Translations under genes and position numbers: made by a program | Part shown: piece after piece, positions 56,144 through 63,924 of the stretch | Layout of the letters: the number at the start of each line of letters is the position of its first letter | Numbering within the stretch: position 1 is the stretch's first letter | From: Pseudomaricurvus alkylphenolicus | Lineage (GTDB): Bacteria > Pseudomonadota > Gammaproteobacteria > Pseudomonadales > Cellvibrionaceae | DNA: 64,000 nucleotides | NCBI RefSeq assembly: GCF_011683955.1 | Contig: NZ_JAAQPI010000004.1 | Location: forward strand, 549,476 to 613,475 | Direction: 5' to 3' | Notes under the pieces: generated by a model | What the model was told of the DNA's origin: nothing | Databases searched by the model: none | The model's input: only the letters and a program-made list of their open reading frames with translations

Positions 56144-56428
56144 ATGAACCAGAAACAACGCATAGCCAGTGCGGCTCTGATGGTTGCACTCGGCACCATC
56201 GCGACGCTGCCGGCTCACGCCGCCGGCAAAGAAAAATGTTATGGCGTCGCCAAGGCGGGTCAAAACGATTGCGGAAACCTGGCGGGTACACATTCCTGTG
56301 CAGGGCAATCCACCGTCGACAACGACCCGGGCGAATGGAAACTGGTGGTCAAAGGCACTTGCGAGAGCATCGGTGGCATGCTTAAAGCAGAGGCCAAGCG
56401 TCGCTACGCCGAACAGAAAAAATCCTAA
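56144..56428 (+). CDS. Bufferin-like precursor (DUF2282, BufA1 type)
   Basis: A 94-residue protein. A signal peptide ([26 protein letters not shown]) is followed by a four-Cys core: [20 protein letters not shown] and VVKGTC. This is the DUF2282 pattern. Members are RiPP-type metallophore precursors (bufferins) whose Cys are modified by a DUF692 enzyme and which buffer copper in the periplasm. The multi-copy EGKCG motif of BufA2-type precursors is absent. It precedes the MNIO gene in the operon. Confidence 0.9.
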   Translation: MNQKQRIASAALMVALGTIATLPAHAAGKEKCYGVAKAGQNDCGNLAGTHSCAGQSTVDNDPGEWKLVVKGTCESIGGMLKAEAKRRYAEQKKS

Positions 56429-56448
56429 ATCTCAACGGGAGAAGTTGA

Positions 56449-57378
56449 ATGTCTCGCTCAATGGCAACCACAGATCATAACCCTAGGGAGGCCCTGGGCT
56501 GGGTCGGTGTGGGACTCCGCCACCCACACTATCGCGACGCGTTGAGCGAGACATCTGACGTCAATATCGATACCCGGATTGACTTTGTCGAGGTTCACGC
56601 GGAGAACTTCTTTGCCGCCGGCGGTATGAGCGCTGCCATATTGCAAGAGGTCTCGGAACGCTACGCGCTTAGCCTGCACTCTACTTCATTGGGCTTGGGT
56701 TCCGCTGCAGGTGTCAACGACGCCTATCTCAGCAAGCTCAACGCATTGATTGAGAGAACCAATCCGGTGTTAATCTCAGATCACGCCTGCTTTACCTGGA
56801 GCCACTTTGACGGTCATTCCGTACATGCCGGTGACCTCCTGCCGCTGGAATACACCCGCCAAAATCTGCAACTTATGGTGGACAACGTGGATCGAGCCCA
56901 GCAGTGCTTGGGGCGACGGATTTTGGTGGAAAACGTATCGGCCTATCTGGAGTTTGAGCGTACCAGCCTGAGCGAAACCGAGTTTCTGGTGGAGCTGGCG
57001 GAGCGTAGCCAATGTGGTCTGTTGGTGGATCTCAATAATCTCCTGGTAAACGCCCACAATTTTTCTGCCGTCGATCCGCTCAATGCCGCAAAACAATGGT
57101 TGGAGAAAATACCATCTTGCTTGATCGGTGAATTTCACCTCGCGGGCTATGCGCCTGTGCAAGCGCCTGATCTGATTATCGACGATCACAGCCGGGCAGT
57201 GTCAGAAGCCTGCTGGCAACTTTACGAGTACGCCATTTGGCGCAATGGCCCGATGGCGACACTTATTGAGTGGGACAACGACCTGCCCAGTTGGAACGAG
57301 CTGGTGGCGGAGGCGGCAAAAGCGCGTCGAATCATCGATGCCAAGCAAAACTCACTGGAGGTAACCACCCATGTTTGA
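56449..57378 (+). CDS. MNIO-family bufferin maturation enzyme (DUF692, BufB)
   Basis: A 309-residue TIM-barrel protein of the DUF692/MNIO family, multinuclear non-heme iron enzymes that modify Cys in RiPP precursors. Metal-ligand segments appear in order: FVEVHAENFF, LHSTSLGLGS, LISDHACFTW, ILVENVSAYLEF, LLVDLNNLLVNAHNF, GEFHLAGYAP and TLIEWDNDLPSW. It lies after the precursor gene and overlaps the partner gene by 8 bp. It is probably cytosolic, acting before export. Confidence 0.93.
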   Translation: MSRSMATTDHNPREALGWVGVGLRHPHYRDALSETSDVNIDTRIDFVEVHAENFFAAGGMSAAILQEVSERYALSLHSTSLGLGSAAGVNDAYLSKLNALIERTNPVLISDHACFTWSHFDGHSVHAGDLLPLEYTRQNLQLMVDNVDRAQQCLGRRILVENVSAYLEFERTSLSETEFLVELAERSQCGLLVDLNNLLVNAHNFSAVDPLNAAKQWLEKIPSCLIGEFHLAGYAPVQAPDLIIDDHSRAVSEACWQLYEYAIWRNGPMATLIEWDNDLPSWNELVAEAAKARRIIDAKQNSLEVTTHV

Positions 57379-58177
57379 TGACCAAACGGTGTCTGTTGAG
57401 CATCACATGTCACGTGAAAAACAAACACTGGCCTACCGGCAACAAGAGCTGGTAGCCATGATCTACGGCCTGCAAAAAGCCCACCCCAAATACAGTGAGG
57501 GGTTCGCCAGGGGCCTAAGAGTCTATCAAAACAACTTGCTGGCAACGGCGGCCAGGGCGCTGAGCGTGACCTATCCTGTGGTCGACCAACTGCTGGGTGA
57601 TGAGGCGATGCGTGTGCTGACGCGAGGATTATTGAGAGAATCCCCTCCTTCTACTGGCGATTGGGCGGACTGGGGCTCTGATCTCGGCGAATTGATTTTG
57701 ACAACACCACTGGCACAGGAACACCCCTTTCTGTTTGATGTTGCTACCCTGGAATGGCAGTTGCACGAAGCCTCCAGGTCGCTGGATCAAGCATTGGAGG
57801 TGGGCAGCCTGTCGCTATTGGCGGATTCCCCCATAGAAAAACTGCACATTCAACTGGCATCCAGTATTCACGTCATGGCCAGTGACTACCCCGTGGATAT
57901 TATCTGGCGGGCTCACCAGGACAATGACCTGAACACACATAATCTTGCGGATGAACTGCAAGCACACCAGGGCAGATGTTATCTGATCATCCATCAGCAA
58001 GATGATCGTCCCCGCCTGCAACGGATGACCGCCGCAGAATATCTGTGGCTGGCCGACATTCGCGAGGGGCTAAGTCTTGGCGAACTGCTGGACGTACACT
58101 CGGATTTTGACTTTCCCCAATGGCTGTCCACGGCGCTGGAAAACCAGTGGATTGAACGGCTGACTGAAACCCATTAA
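57371..58177 (+). CDS. MNIO partner protein (DUF2063, BufC)
   Basis: A 268-residue protein. The N-terminal part matches the DUF2063 / putative DNA-binding domain (GFARGLRVYQNNLLATAARALSVTYPVVDQLLGDEAMRVLTRGLL), the fixed partner of DUF692 enzymes in bufferin and related clusters, thought to bind the precursor. GGAGG precedes the ATG, which lies inside the MNIO gene. The C-terminal half is more variable. Confidence 0.92.
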   Translation: MFDDQTVSVEHHMSREKQTLAYRQQELVAMIYGLQKAHPKYSEGFARGLRVYQNNLLATAARALSVTYPVVDQLLGDEAMRVLTRGLLRESPPSTGDWADWGSDLGELILTTPLAQEHPFLFDVATLEWQLHEASRSLDQALEVGSLSLLADSPIEKLHIQLASSIHVMASDYPVDIIWRAHQDNDLNTHNLADELQAHQGRCYLIIHQQDDRPRLQRMTAAEYLWLADIREGLSLGELLDVHSDFDFPQWLSTALENQWIERLTETH

Positions 58178-58191
58178 TGGAGGATACACCC

Positions 58192-58650
58192 ATGACTCAA
58201 CTGGCTCATCAATTCTTTGATTATTATCGACTGGCCTCACGCGGCCTGGACAAACTTCACTCGATAGCCGTATTGGCCATTCGCCTCTATATCGCCAAGG
58301 TGTTCTTCTATGCGGGACTAACCAAACTGCAGGATTGGGATACCACACTGTTTCTGTTTGAAGAGGAGTACCAGGTTCCTTTTCTGCCGTTTGAACTGGC
58401 CGCTTATTTGGGTACTTTTGGCGAGATTGTCTTTCCGGTGTTATTGGTAGCAGGGCTGTTATCCCGCTTCGCCGCGCTGGCGTTGTCAGTAGTAAACGTT
58501 GTAGCGGTTATCAGTCTCGCGGAAATTGCTCCAGCGGCCATGTATCTTCACGTGCTCTGGGGAGTACTTTTGGCACAGGTTGTGGTGTATGGGGGAGGGT
58601 TGCTTTCGCTGGATCACTGGCTGAACAAACTCTGGTTTTCAAAATCGTAG
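58192..58650 (+). CDS. DoxX-family membrane protein
   Basis: A 152-residue DoxX protein with four hydrophobic segments. LHSIAVLAIRLYIAKVFFYAGLTKL and EIVFPVLLVAGLLSRFAALALSVVNVVAVIS are typical. The ATG at 58192 is preceded by GGAGG; an earlier ATG at 58177 overlaps the stop of the partner gene. DoxX proteins often end bufferin operons. A role in membrane redox or transport linked to the operon is suggested, not shown. Confidence 0.92.
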   Translation: MTQLAHQFFDYYRLASRGLDKLHSIAVLAIRLYIAKVFFYAGLTKLQDWDTTLFLFEEEYQVPFLPFELAAYLGTFGEIVFPVLLVAGLLSRFAALALSVVNVVAVISLAEIAPAAMYLHVLWGVLLAQVVVYGGGLLSLDHWLNKLWFSKS

Positions 58651-58683
58651 CTTGTAGCTTGGTGTCTCTTTTCCTGGACTGAC

Positions 58684-58792
58684 GTAGGGTGGATTAGGCG
58701 AAGCCGTAATCCACCAATGTTCAGAAATTTGCCACAACCAAGGTGGATTCTAACAGTAGGCGCTCTAGACGACGGCTTCGCCTAATCCCTAC
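58684..58792. repeat. GTAGGGTGGATTAGGCGAAG-type palindromic repeat element
   Basis: The left arm (58684-58707) and right arm (58772-58792, reverse complement) share GATTAGGCGAAGCCGT; the left arm has three extra bases (TGG). GGTGGATT also recurs inside. The roughly 110-bp element is non-coding and lies after the DoxX gene. It belongs to the class of small palindromic intergenic repeats seen in many gammaproteobacteria. Confidence 0.7.
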
Positions 58793-58824
58793 GCTCGGAA
58801 AAATTTCAGGGTGGCAATGTAGAT

Positions 58825-59025
58825 CTAACCAGGATTGCGAAGCTCCGTAACCGTCTTACCGGATACACCCCAATTATCCGTAGGCACAACGTCGATCACA
58901 ACATGAGTGGTGGCGGGGTTCTTATCGAGAATTTCCACTAACATCTGAGTTGTGTTCTCAATCAGCCGCTGCTTTTGCTCCCGAGTCACTTCTTCGTCGG
59001 TAATTTTAATATTTACGTAAGGCAT
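58825..59025 (-). CDS. 4-oxalocrotonate-tautomerase-like protein
   Basis: A 66-residue protein with the catalytic N-terminal Pro after Met (MPYVNIKITDEEVTREQKQRL). This is the 4-OT/tautomerase family of usual length. The start at 59025 is needed to expose Pro1; GGAGAC lies at 59035-59040. It is third in the leftward GST, NTF2-like, tautomerase series. Confidence 0.92.
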   Translation of the reverse strand: MPYVNIKITDEEVTREQKQRLIENTTQMLVEILDKNPATTHVVIDVVPTDNWGVSGKTVTELRNPG

Positions 59026-59055
59026 GGTTCTGTTGTCTCCATTTAGCAATGTGTT

Positions 59056-59406
59056 TCAAGGCTTTAACGCGTACATCTTGTTAACGATTTTCCAACCGGA
59101 TTCTTCTCGCAAAAATCCCAGATAATCCAAAAAATGACCAGAGGGCAGTGAGCACTCCACTTTCGCCATGGCCTGGTCCCCCTCGATATCGAGAGCTATC
59201 ACTCCTTCCTGGCGTGAATGTCCGATATCTTTTGGTTTAGATCGGGTGGCCACATCCTGCAACCAAGCCGTCATGGTTCTTCTCACACCGGGAGTCTTGA
59301 GAACACATTCGGCACTGAATAAAACGTTGAGCATCTCCGTATCACCGCGATAGAGTCCTTCGAGATACTGCTCAATCATTTGGGTGATGTAAGTTCTATC
59401 ATCCAT
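59056..59406 (-). CDS. NTF2-like (SnoaL/lumazine-binding type) protein
   Basis: A 116-residue protein with the NTF2-like fold pattern: an N-terminal helix pair (ITQMIEQYLEGLYRGDTEMLNVLFSAECVL), then antiparallel strands ending FLREESGWKIVNKMYAL. It resembles the Putative lumazine-binding group. These proteins act as small enzymes or ligand binders. Sits 11 bp after the GST gene's stop. Confidence 0.88.
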   Translation of the reverse strand: MDDRTYITQMIEQYLEGLYRGDTEMLNVLFSAECVLKTPGVRRTMTAWLQDVATRSKPKDIGHSRQEGVIALDIEGDQAMAKVECSLPSGHFLDYLGFLREESGWKIVNKMYALKP

Positions 59407-59417
59407 TCCGCCAATCC

Positions 59418-60062
59418 TTACGCCGCGGCCTTATAGTCGGCTTCCCATTGCAAGGCTTTCTGGAAACTGTCACGGGCAATCACACGTTTGATCATGGCGC
59501 TGGTGTTTGGGCCAATTTGTATATTGACCTGAAACGCCTCACCCCAACGGGAATAAACCGCCAGCATAAAGTCCGCTGGTGACGGGTGATCACCACCCAG
59601 GTATGGCTGGTTGTCGAGCTTGGTTTCCACCACCGCCCACAACTTGTTAATGGCGTTGGCCGCTTGCATAAACACCTGTCGTCTGGCTTCCGGCTCCGAT
59701 AACTGATGCTCCGCAAAAAAGAGCCGACCATAGGCCGGGTGCATGGTGGCGTTGGCGAAGGCCATATTTTCAATCGCCCTCTGTCGCGCAATCCCATTGG
59801 CCGGGAGCAGGTCGTTTTCGTGTTTACTCAGAATATGCAACAGAATGGCAACACCTTCACGCAGGGAGGTTGGGTCGTTACCCGCCAACTGCTGATCGAC
59901 TGGCTCTTTTTCTACCAATACGGGTACGGTTCCAACCGGGTTGAGAGTGGTGAAATCCTCGACGTCCTGCTTGTTAATCAAGGTAATGGGCAAATCCAGC
60001 TCGTGAAGTATGGCGTGGGTCGCTAAGGAACAGGCATCGGGCAGAAAATACAGGGTGTACAT
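59418..60062 (-). CDS. Glutathione S-transferase
   Basis: A 214-residue two-domain GST. The N-terminal domain starts MYTLYFLPDACSLATHAIL, with a Cys-Ser near residues 11-12 in place of the catalytic Tyr/Ser as in beta-class GSTs, and NPVGTVPVLV with the cis-Pro. The C-terminal helical domain includes YLGGDHPSPADFMLAVY with the N-capping Asp. It probably detoxifies electrophiles. It is first in the leftward operon and divergent from a LysR gene. Confidence 0.93.
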   Translation of the reverse strand: MYTLYFLPDACSLATHAILHELDLPITLINKQDVEDFTTLNPVGTVPVLVEKEPVDQQLAGNDPTSLREGVAILLHILSKHENDLLPANGIARQRAIENMAFANATMHPAYGRLFFAEHQLSEPEARRQVFMQAANAINKLWAVVETKLDNQPYLGGDHPSPADFMLAVYSRWGEAFQVNIQIGPNTSAMIKRVIARDSFQKALQWEADYKAAA

Positions 60063-60202
60063 GGGCTAACCTCGCAGTGGGGCTTAGGGTGGGTGATTCC
60101 GCGGATGACGTTAGTCTCGCGCAAATCCAGTGTTTAAGTAATGGCAATAATGTTGATACACTGTGAACAATTTGGAAAAAATAAAAGAGGCAGGCAGCAA
60201 CG

Positions 60203-61084
60203 ATGGACAAACTGCGAGCCATGAAACTGTTTGTCAGATTGGCAGATGCCGGCAGCTTCACCGCGGTTGCCGATGAATTCAATGTCACTACTTCCATGGT
60301 CAGCAAAGAAATTCGGCGCCTGGAGGACGACCTCGGTACCCGTTTGATGCACCGCTCCACCCGAGGCCAACAACTCACATCCATTGGTGAGGGTTACCTG
60401 CAACGCTGCCGGGAGATCCTCAGTCAATTGGATGGCGCCGATGCCTATGTTCAGCACATGCAATCCAATCCCAGTGGCAAACTGCGCATCAATGCCCCTA
60501 TGGCGCTGGGGATCATTGAGCTGTCGAAAATGTTCTCCAGTTATATGCGGGCTTATCCAGACATCGAACTGGACATCCAACTGGGGGACGAAAGCCTTGA
60601 TCTGGTGGAGCACGGCTTCGATCTGGGCTTCAGAGCCTCAAGCCAGCCCTTTGACTCCAGTTATATCGGCAAAGAACTCACGAAATTTCAGTATCAGGTG
60701 TGCGCTTCCCCGGAATATCTGGCGTCAAATCCTAAGATTCGCACAGTGGAGGATCTGAATAAGCACAATTGTTTCGTGTACAGCTATTTTCGCGGAGGCA
60801 GTCATTGGCCGTTGGGTAAAGGGATTGATGTATCGGGCACCCTCAAGGTCAACAATACCCTATTCATGCGCCAGACTATTGAAGACGGGCTTGGTATCGG
60901 GTTTCTGCCCAGCTTTATCGCGCGACAAGGGCTTAAGACAGGGACGCTCCAGGAAATTCTGCCCAAAGCTGAGCGTCCCTCGCTAACCCTTTACGCGCTG
61001 TACCCCAACCGCAAATTCGTGCAACCCAAACTGGTTCACTGCATTGAGTTCCTGCAAGACTGGTTTGAGCGGCACTACGATTAA
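60203..61084 (+). CDS. LysR-family transcriptional regulator
   Basis: A 293-residue LysR protein: HTH FTAVADEFNVTTSMVSKEIRRLEDDLG (residues about 19-45), then the substrate-binding domain (GKLRINAPMALGIIELSKMF). It belongs to the same CrgA-like group as the LysR at 2110-3018. It is divergent from the GST/NTF2/tautomerase operon with 140 bp between, so it probably controls it. The effector is unknown. Confidence 0.92.
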   Translation: MDKLRAMKLFVRLADAGSFTAVADEFNVTTSMVSKEIRRLEDDLGTRLMHRSTRGQQLTSIGEGYLQRCREILSQLDGADAYVQHMQSNPSGKLRINAPMALGIIELSKMFSSYMRAYPDIELDIQLGDESLDLVEHGFDLGFRASSQPFDSSYIGKELTKFQYQVCASPEYLASNPKIRTVEDLNKHNCFVYSYFRGGSHWPLGKGIDVSGTLKVNNTLFMRQTIEDGLGIGFLPSFIARQGLKTGTLQEILPKAERPSLTLYALYPNRKFVQPKLVHCIEFLQDWFERHYD

Positions 61085-61093
61085 TCCAAATCG

Positions 61094-61660
61094 TTACTCG
61101 GTTAAGGTCGGATAACCATCTATAAATACCCAATCGGTATCTTGGGCCGGCAAATGACAGCCTTTACAGGTAGTCTCAAAGCCGCCGGAAACATCGGTCA
61201 TCATTCCAGCACTGGTCATGCTCTTGCTTTCAAACAGTGCCCAGCCCCAGCGTTCGGCCCAATCCGCGTTGCCCTTGAACCTTCCTTGTGTATCGCGAAC
61301 CATCACAAACCAGATATTGGTTTCACCCGCCCACTGAGCCAGTCCGGTTGTTTGAGCACCCTCTTTGACTTTTCGAACCTCCTTGATAATCACAGCGCCA
61401 TCCAGAAACTGCTTGGTCTTACGATAGTGTTCTGCCGCCAGAGGCTGCATATACACATCATGAAATCCGTGGCCGGGGGACTTGGGGTCCGCCACCAACC
61501 AGGAGCCCAAATGAGTCCAGGAGGCGCGATAATTCCGGGGCAGCGTAATATTGCCCGCCTTATCCACAAATTGAGAGTAGGTTGCTTTTTTCAAGGCTTT
61601 GGCGTCGGCGAAGGAACAAGCCGTACCTAAGGCCAATAACAAAGTAATTAAGAATCTCAT
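61094..61660 (-). CDS. Cytochrome P460-family protein
   Basis: A 188-residue periplasmic protein. A signal peptide (MRFLITLLLALGTACSFADA) is followed by the P460 domain (LPRNYRASWTHLGSWLV, YMQPLAAEHYRKTKQFLDGAVIIKEVRKVKEGAQTTGL) and the heme c motif CKGCH near residue 168. P460 enzymes oxidise hydroxylamine or related nitrogen compounds. Some members only bind heme. The start at 61660 has GGAG upstream. The lone gene has no hydroxylamine pathway around it. Confidence 0.9.
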   Translation of the reverse strand: MRFLITLLLALGTACSFADAKALKKATYSQFVDKAGNITLPRNYRASWTHLGSWLVADPKSPGHGFHDVYMQPLAAEHYRKTKQFLDGAVIIKEVRKVKEGAQTTGLAQWAGETNIWFVMVRDTQGRFKGNADWAERWGWALFESKSMTSAGMMTDVSGGFETTCKGCHLPAQDTDWVFIDGYPTLTE

Positions 61661-61682
61661 GGGAGGCTCCAATTATCAGCGG

Positions 61683-61706
61683 CCGGGCTCCAGTGATGGA
61701 GCCCGG
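61683..61706. repeat. Perfect 10-bp-stem hairpin
   Basis: CCGGGCTCCA-GTGA-TGGAGCCCGG. It lies between the AhpD-like gene's terminator and the P460 start, so it may be part of the P460 mRNA leader or a second terminator without a T-run. Confidence 0.7.
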
Positions 61707-61718
61707 TGCAATAAGGTT

Positions 61719-61740
61719 AAAAACACCTAAAAGAGGTGTT
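61719..61740 (-). terminator. Rho-independent terminator of AhpD-like gene
   Basis: On the minus strand AACACCT-CTTTT-AGGTGTT with a following T-run. The stem overlaps the gene's stop codon. Confidence 0.75.
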
Positions 61741-62266
61741 AGAGATTGGGATCAACCGGAGGAAAATCGATATCCGTGTCCGCCAGGTGATTGGTGTAAT
61801 TGGTCAAAAGGTTCAAAGTGACAACCGCAGTAATTTCAACCAACAGCTCGTCATCAAACCCGGCGGATTTTGCCAGTTTGATTTCCTCATCCGCCAGAGC
61901 ACCGCGCCGTTCAACGATCGATCGAGCCAACAGTGCCAGCGGATCATTGCTGTACTTCTTGCGCGCTTCCATCATTTGCTCTGAAGACAGGCCCGCACCT
62001 TTGCCCACCAGCGTGTGGGCCGATAAGCAATAGTGGCACTCATTGGTCTGCGCCACGGCAAGCGCGATTATTTCCCGTTGGGCGGCATTCAAGCGACCGC
62101 CAGTAAGTGCTTCACCAAACCCCAGAAATGCCTGCAGGACGGCGGGGGATTGAGCAAAGGTGGCGTATAGATTGGGTACCATTCCGATCTTGGCCTTGAC
62201 CCCTTCCAGGGTGGCGCGGGTTTGAGGGTCGGTGGTTTGCAGGTTTACCGGAGAAATACGGGGCAT
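61739..62266 (-). CDS. AhpD-like carboxymuconolactone-decarboxylase-family protein
   Basis: A 175-residue protein of the CMD/AhpD peroxidase-like group. The redox motif CHYCLSAHT (C-x-x-C with a following His) lies at about residues 76-84. The order of segments (KAKIGMVPNLYATFAQSPAVLQAFLGFGEAL, LNAAQREIIALAVAQTNECHYC) is that of alkylhydroperoxidase-type proteins. It probably reduces peroxides with a thiol donor. An AraC regulator is divergent from it. Confidence 0.92.
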   Translation of the reverse strand: MPRISPVNLQTTDPQTRATLEGVKAKIGMVPNLYATFAQSPAVLQAFLGFGEALTGGRLNAAQREIIALAVAQTNECHYCLSAHTLVGKGAGLSSEQMMEARKKYSNDPLALLARSIVERRGALADEEIKLAKSAGFDDELLVEITAVVTLNLLTNYTNHLADTDIDFPPVDPNL

Positions 62267-62429
62267 TTTGTGCTCCTATCATTCGTAGACTTTCAGGGTT
62301 TGTAAGCATTGAGGCTAATAAGGCCCCGGCATCGCTGCTGCGATCTGCTCAGGGCGTGGAAGAATATTGACAGAACGGTAGAGACTTTTGGTATCCTAAT
62401 GTCTAAATATTTATACCAGGAGTCTCGTT

Positions 62430-63245
62430 GTGGCTGATCGATTGGTGGATATCCTTAAACGCTTTCAATTGCAGGCCAGGGTGTTTCAATCCGGCAGCGT
62501 GTGTGAGACCGCAGACTTTGTAGACCCGCAGGGCATGGGCTACCTGCACATCCTGCAGCGCGGTCAAATTGAGGTGACGTCTGAATCCCACGACCCCTTG
62601 ACCCTCAATGCCCCCGCGATGTTCTTTTACATGCATTCCACCGAGCACCAGATTCTGCCCCGCAGCGACGACGTCAATATGGTTTGTGCCTCCTTCCAAC
62701 TGGGTGCCGGCGTGATCAATCCATTGGTGTTGTCGCTGCCCTCCGTAGTGACCATGGACTTGCAGGAACATAACGACCTGGAAGACTTGCTGAACCTTTT
62801 GTTTGCAGAGGCATTCGACAACCATTGTGGTCGCCAGGCCATTCTTGACCGATTGATGGAGGTGGTGTGGATTCGAGCCTTGCGCGCACTGATGGACCAA
62901 GGGCAGCTCTCGACAGGCCTTCTCGCAGGCCTTGCGGACGACAAGCTGGCCAAGGCCATCAATGCCATTCACAAAAATCCGGAGCGACCCTGGAGTCTGG
63001 AGGAATTGGCGTCCATGGCAACCATGTCGAGAGCGAGATTTGCCGCCCGATTTCACGAGGTGGTGGGGGTAACCCCTGGCGCTTATCTGAGTCATTGGCG
63101 ACTGAGTATCGCCCAGACGCTGCTAAAAGAAGGCAAGCCCACTCCGATTATTGCCGATACCGTGGGATATGGCAGTGCCAGTGCTTTTGCCCGCGCGTTT
63201 AAAGCGCAGTTCGGCATGAGCCCGACTCAGTGGTTGCAGCAGTAA
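62430..63245 (+). CDS. AraC-family regulator with cupin sensor
   Basis: A 271-residue protein starting at GTG 62430 with AGGAG upstream. Same layout as the AraC at 54334-55170: a cupin-like N-terminus (YLHILQRGQIEVTS, LNAPAMFFYMHSTEHQILP) and a double HTH (WSLEELASMATMSRARFAARFHEVVGVTPGAYLSHWRLSIAQTLLKEGK, ADTVGYGSASAFARAFKAQFGMSPTQWLQQ). It is divergent from the AhpD-like gene, its probable target. The two AraC proteins are paralogues. Confidence 0.9.
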   Translation: MADRLVDILKRFQLQARVFQSGSVCETADFVDPQGMGYLHILQRGQIEVTSESHDPLTLNAPAMFFYMHSTEHQILPRSDDVNMVCASFQLGAGVINPLVLSLPSVVTMDLQEHNDLEDLLNLLFAEAFDNHCGRQAILDRLMEVVWIRALRALMDQGQLSTGLLAGLADDKLAKAINAIHKNPERPWSLEELASMATMSRARFAARFHEVVGVTPGAYLSHWRLSIAQTLLKEGKPTPIIADTVGYGSASAFARAFKAQFGMSPTQWLQQ

Positions 63246-63372
63246 TACTACCTTTCATTCATACCTTTTTGGGCTGGGCAGCGTCACCGGAGCGGAGTAT
63301 GCTTGTCCTGGCAACGAGCCAAGGCTTGACAAAGATCGTAGGAAAATCGATAGATTGAGGGAGAACAAGGTA

Positions 63373-63924
63373 ATGGAAAATATCGCCACTGGGGCGGATG
63401 GCAAACCTCGCTGTCGTTGGTGTATCGCCACAGACGAGTATATTGACTACCACGACACAGAGTGGGGTTTCCCCGTCTCGGACGATCAACGTCTGTTTGA
63501 AAAAATCTGCCTCGAAGGTTTTCAGTCCGGCCTGAGCTGGCGCACAATTTTGGCCAAGCGAGAGAACTTCCGCAAAGCTTTTCACCAATTTGATTTTCAC
63601 AAGGTGGCGAAGTTCAAACAGAAGGACGTGGAACGAATGCTCAAGGACGAAGGCATTGTCCGCCACCGGGGCAAGATCGAGGCGGTGATCAACAACGCTC
63701 AACGGGCGCTGGAAATGGTGGCGCAGGAGGGCTCGCTGGCGGCCTATTTTTGGAGTTACGAGCCTGAAACGGTAGCTGAGCCGCAAACGGCGTCAACGTC
63801 AGTTGAATCCAAGGTGATGTCTAAAGATCTTAAAAAGCGCGGCTGGAAATTTGTCGGCCCGACCACCTGCTACAGAGCCGGCCCCGGAAATATGGACAGC
63901 TCCATAAGTGGAATCTTCGCCTGA
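63373..63924 (+). pseudogene. tag: DNA-3-methyladenine glycosylase I gene, 3' end cut by an IS element
   Basis: The frame encodes 183 residues from ATG 63373. The first about 167 match Tag: CRWC near residue 14, YHDTEWGFPV, FEKICLEGFQSGLSW, GIVRHRGKIEAVINNA and KFVGPTTCY. Normal Tag then continues with a segment like FMQA-x-G-x-VNDH that provides two zinc ligands. Here it goes on with an unrelated tail (RAGPGNMDSSISG...) and a stop. The break is at about 63873, where an IS3-type left end begins. The zinc site is therefore incomplete and the enzyme is probably inactive. The ATG at 63373 is a fit to the family start. Confidence 0.8.

Noticed and set aside
63259..63786. Leftward open frame over tag
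   Set aside because: It is antisense to the recognisable glycosylase gene.
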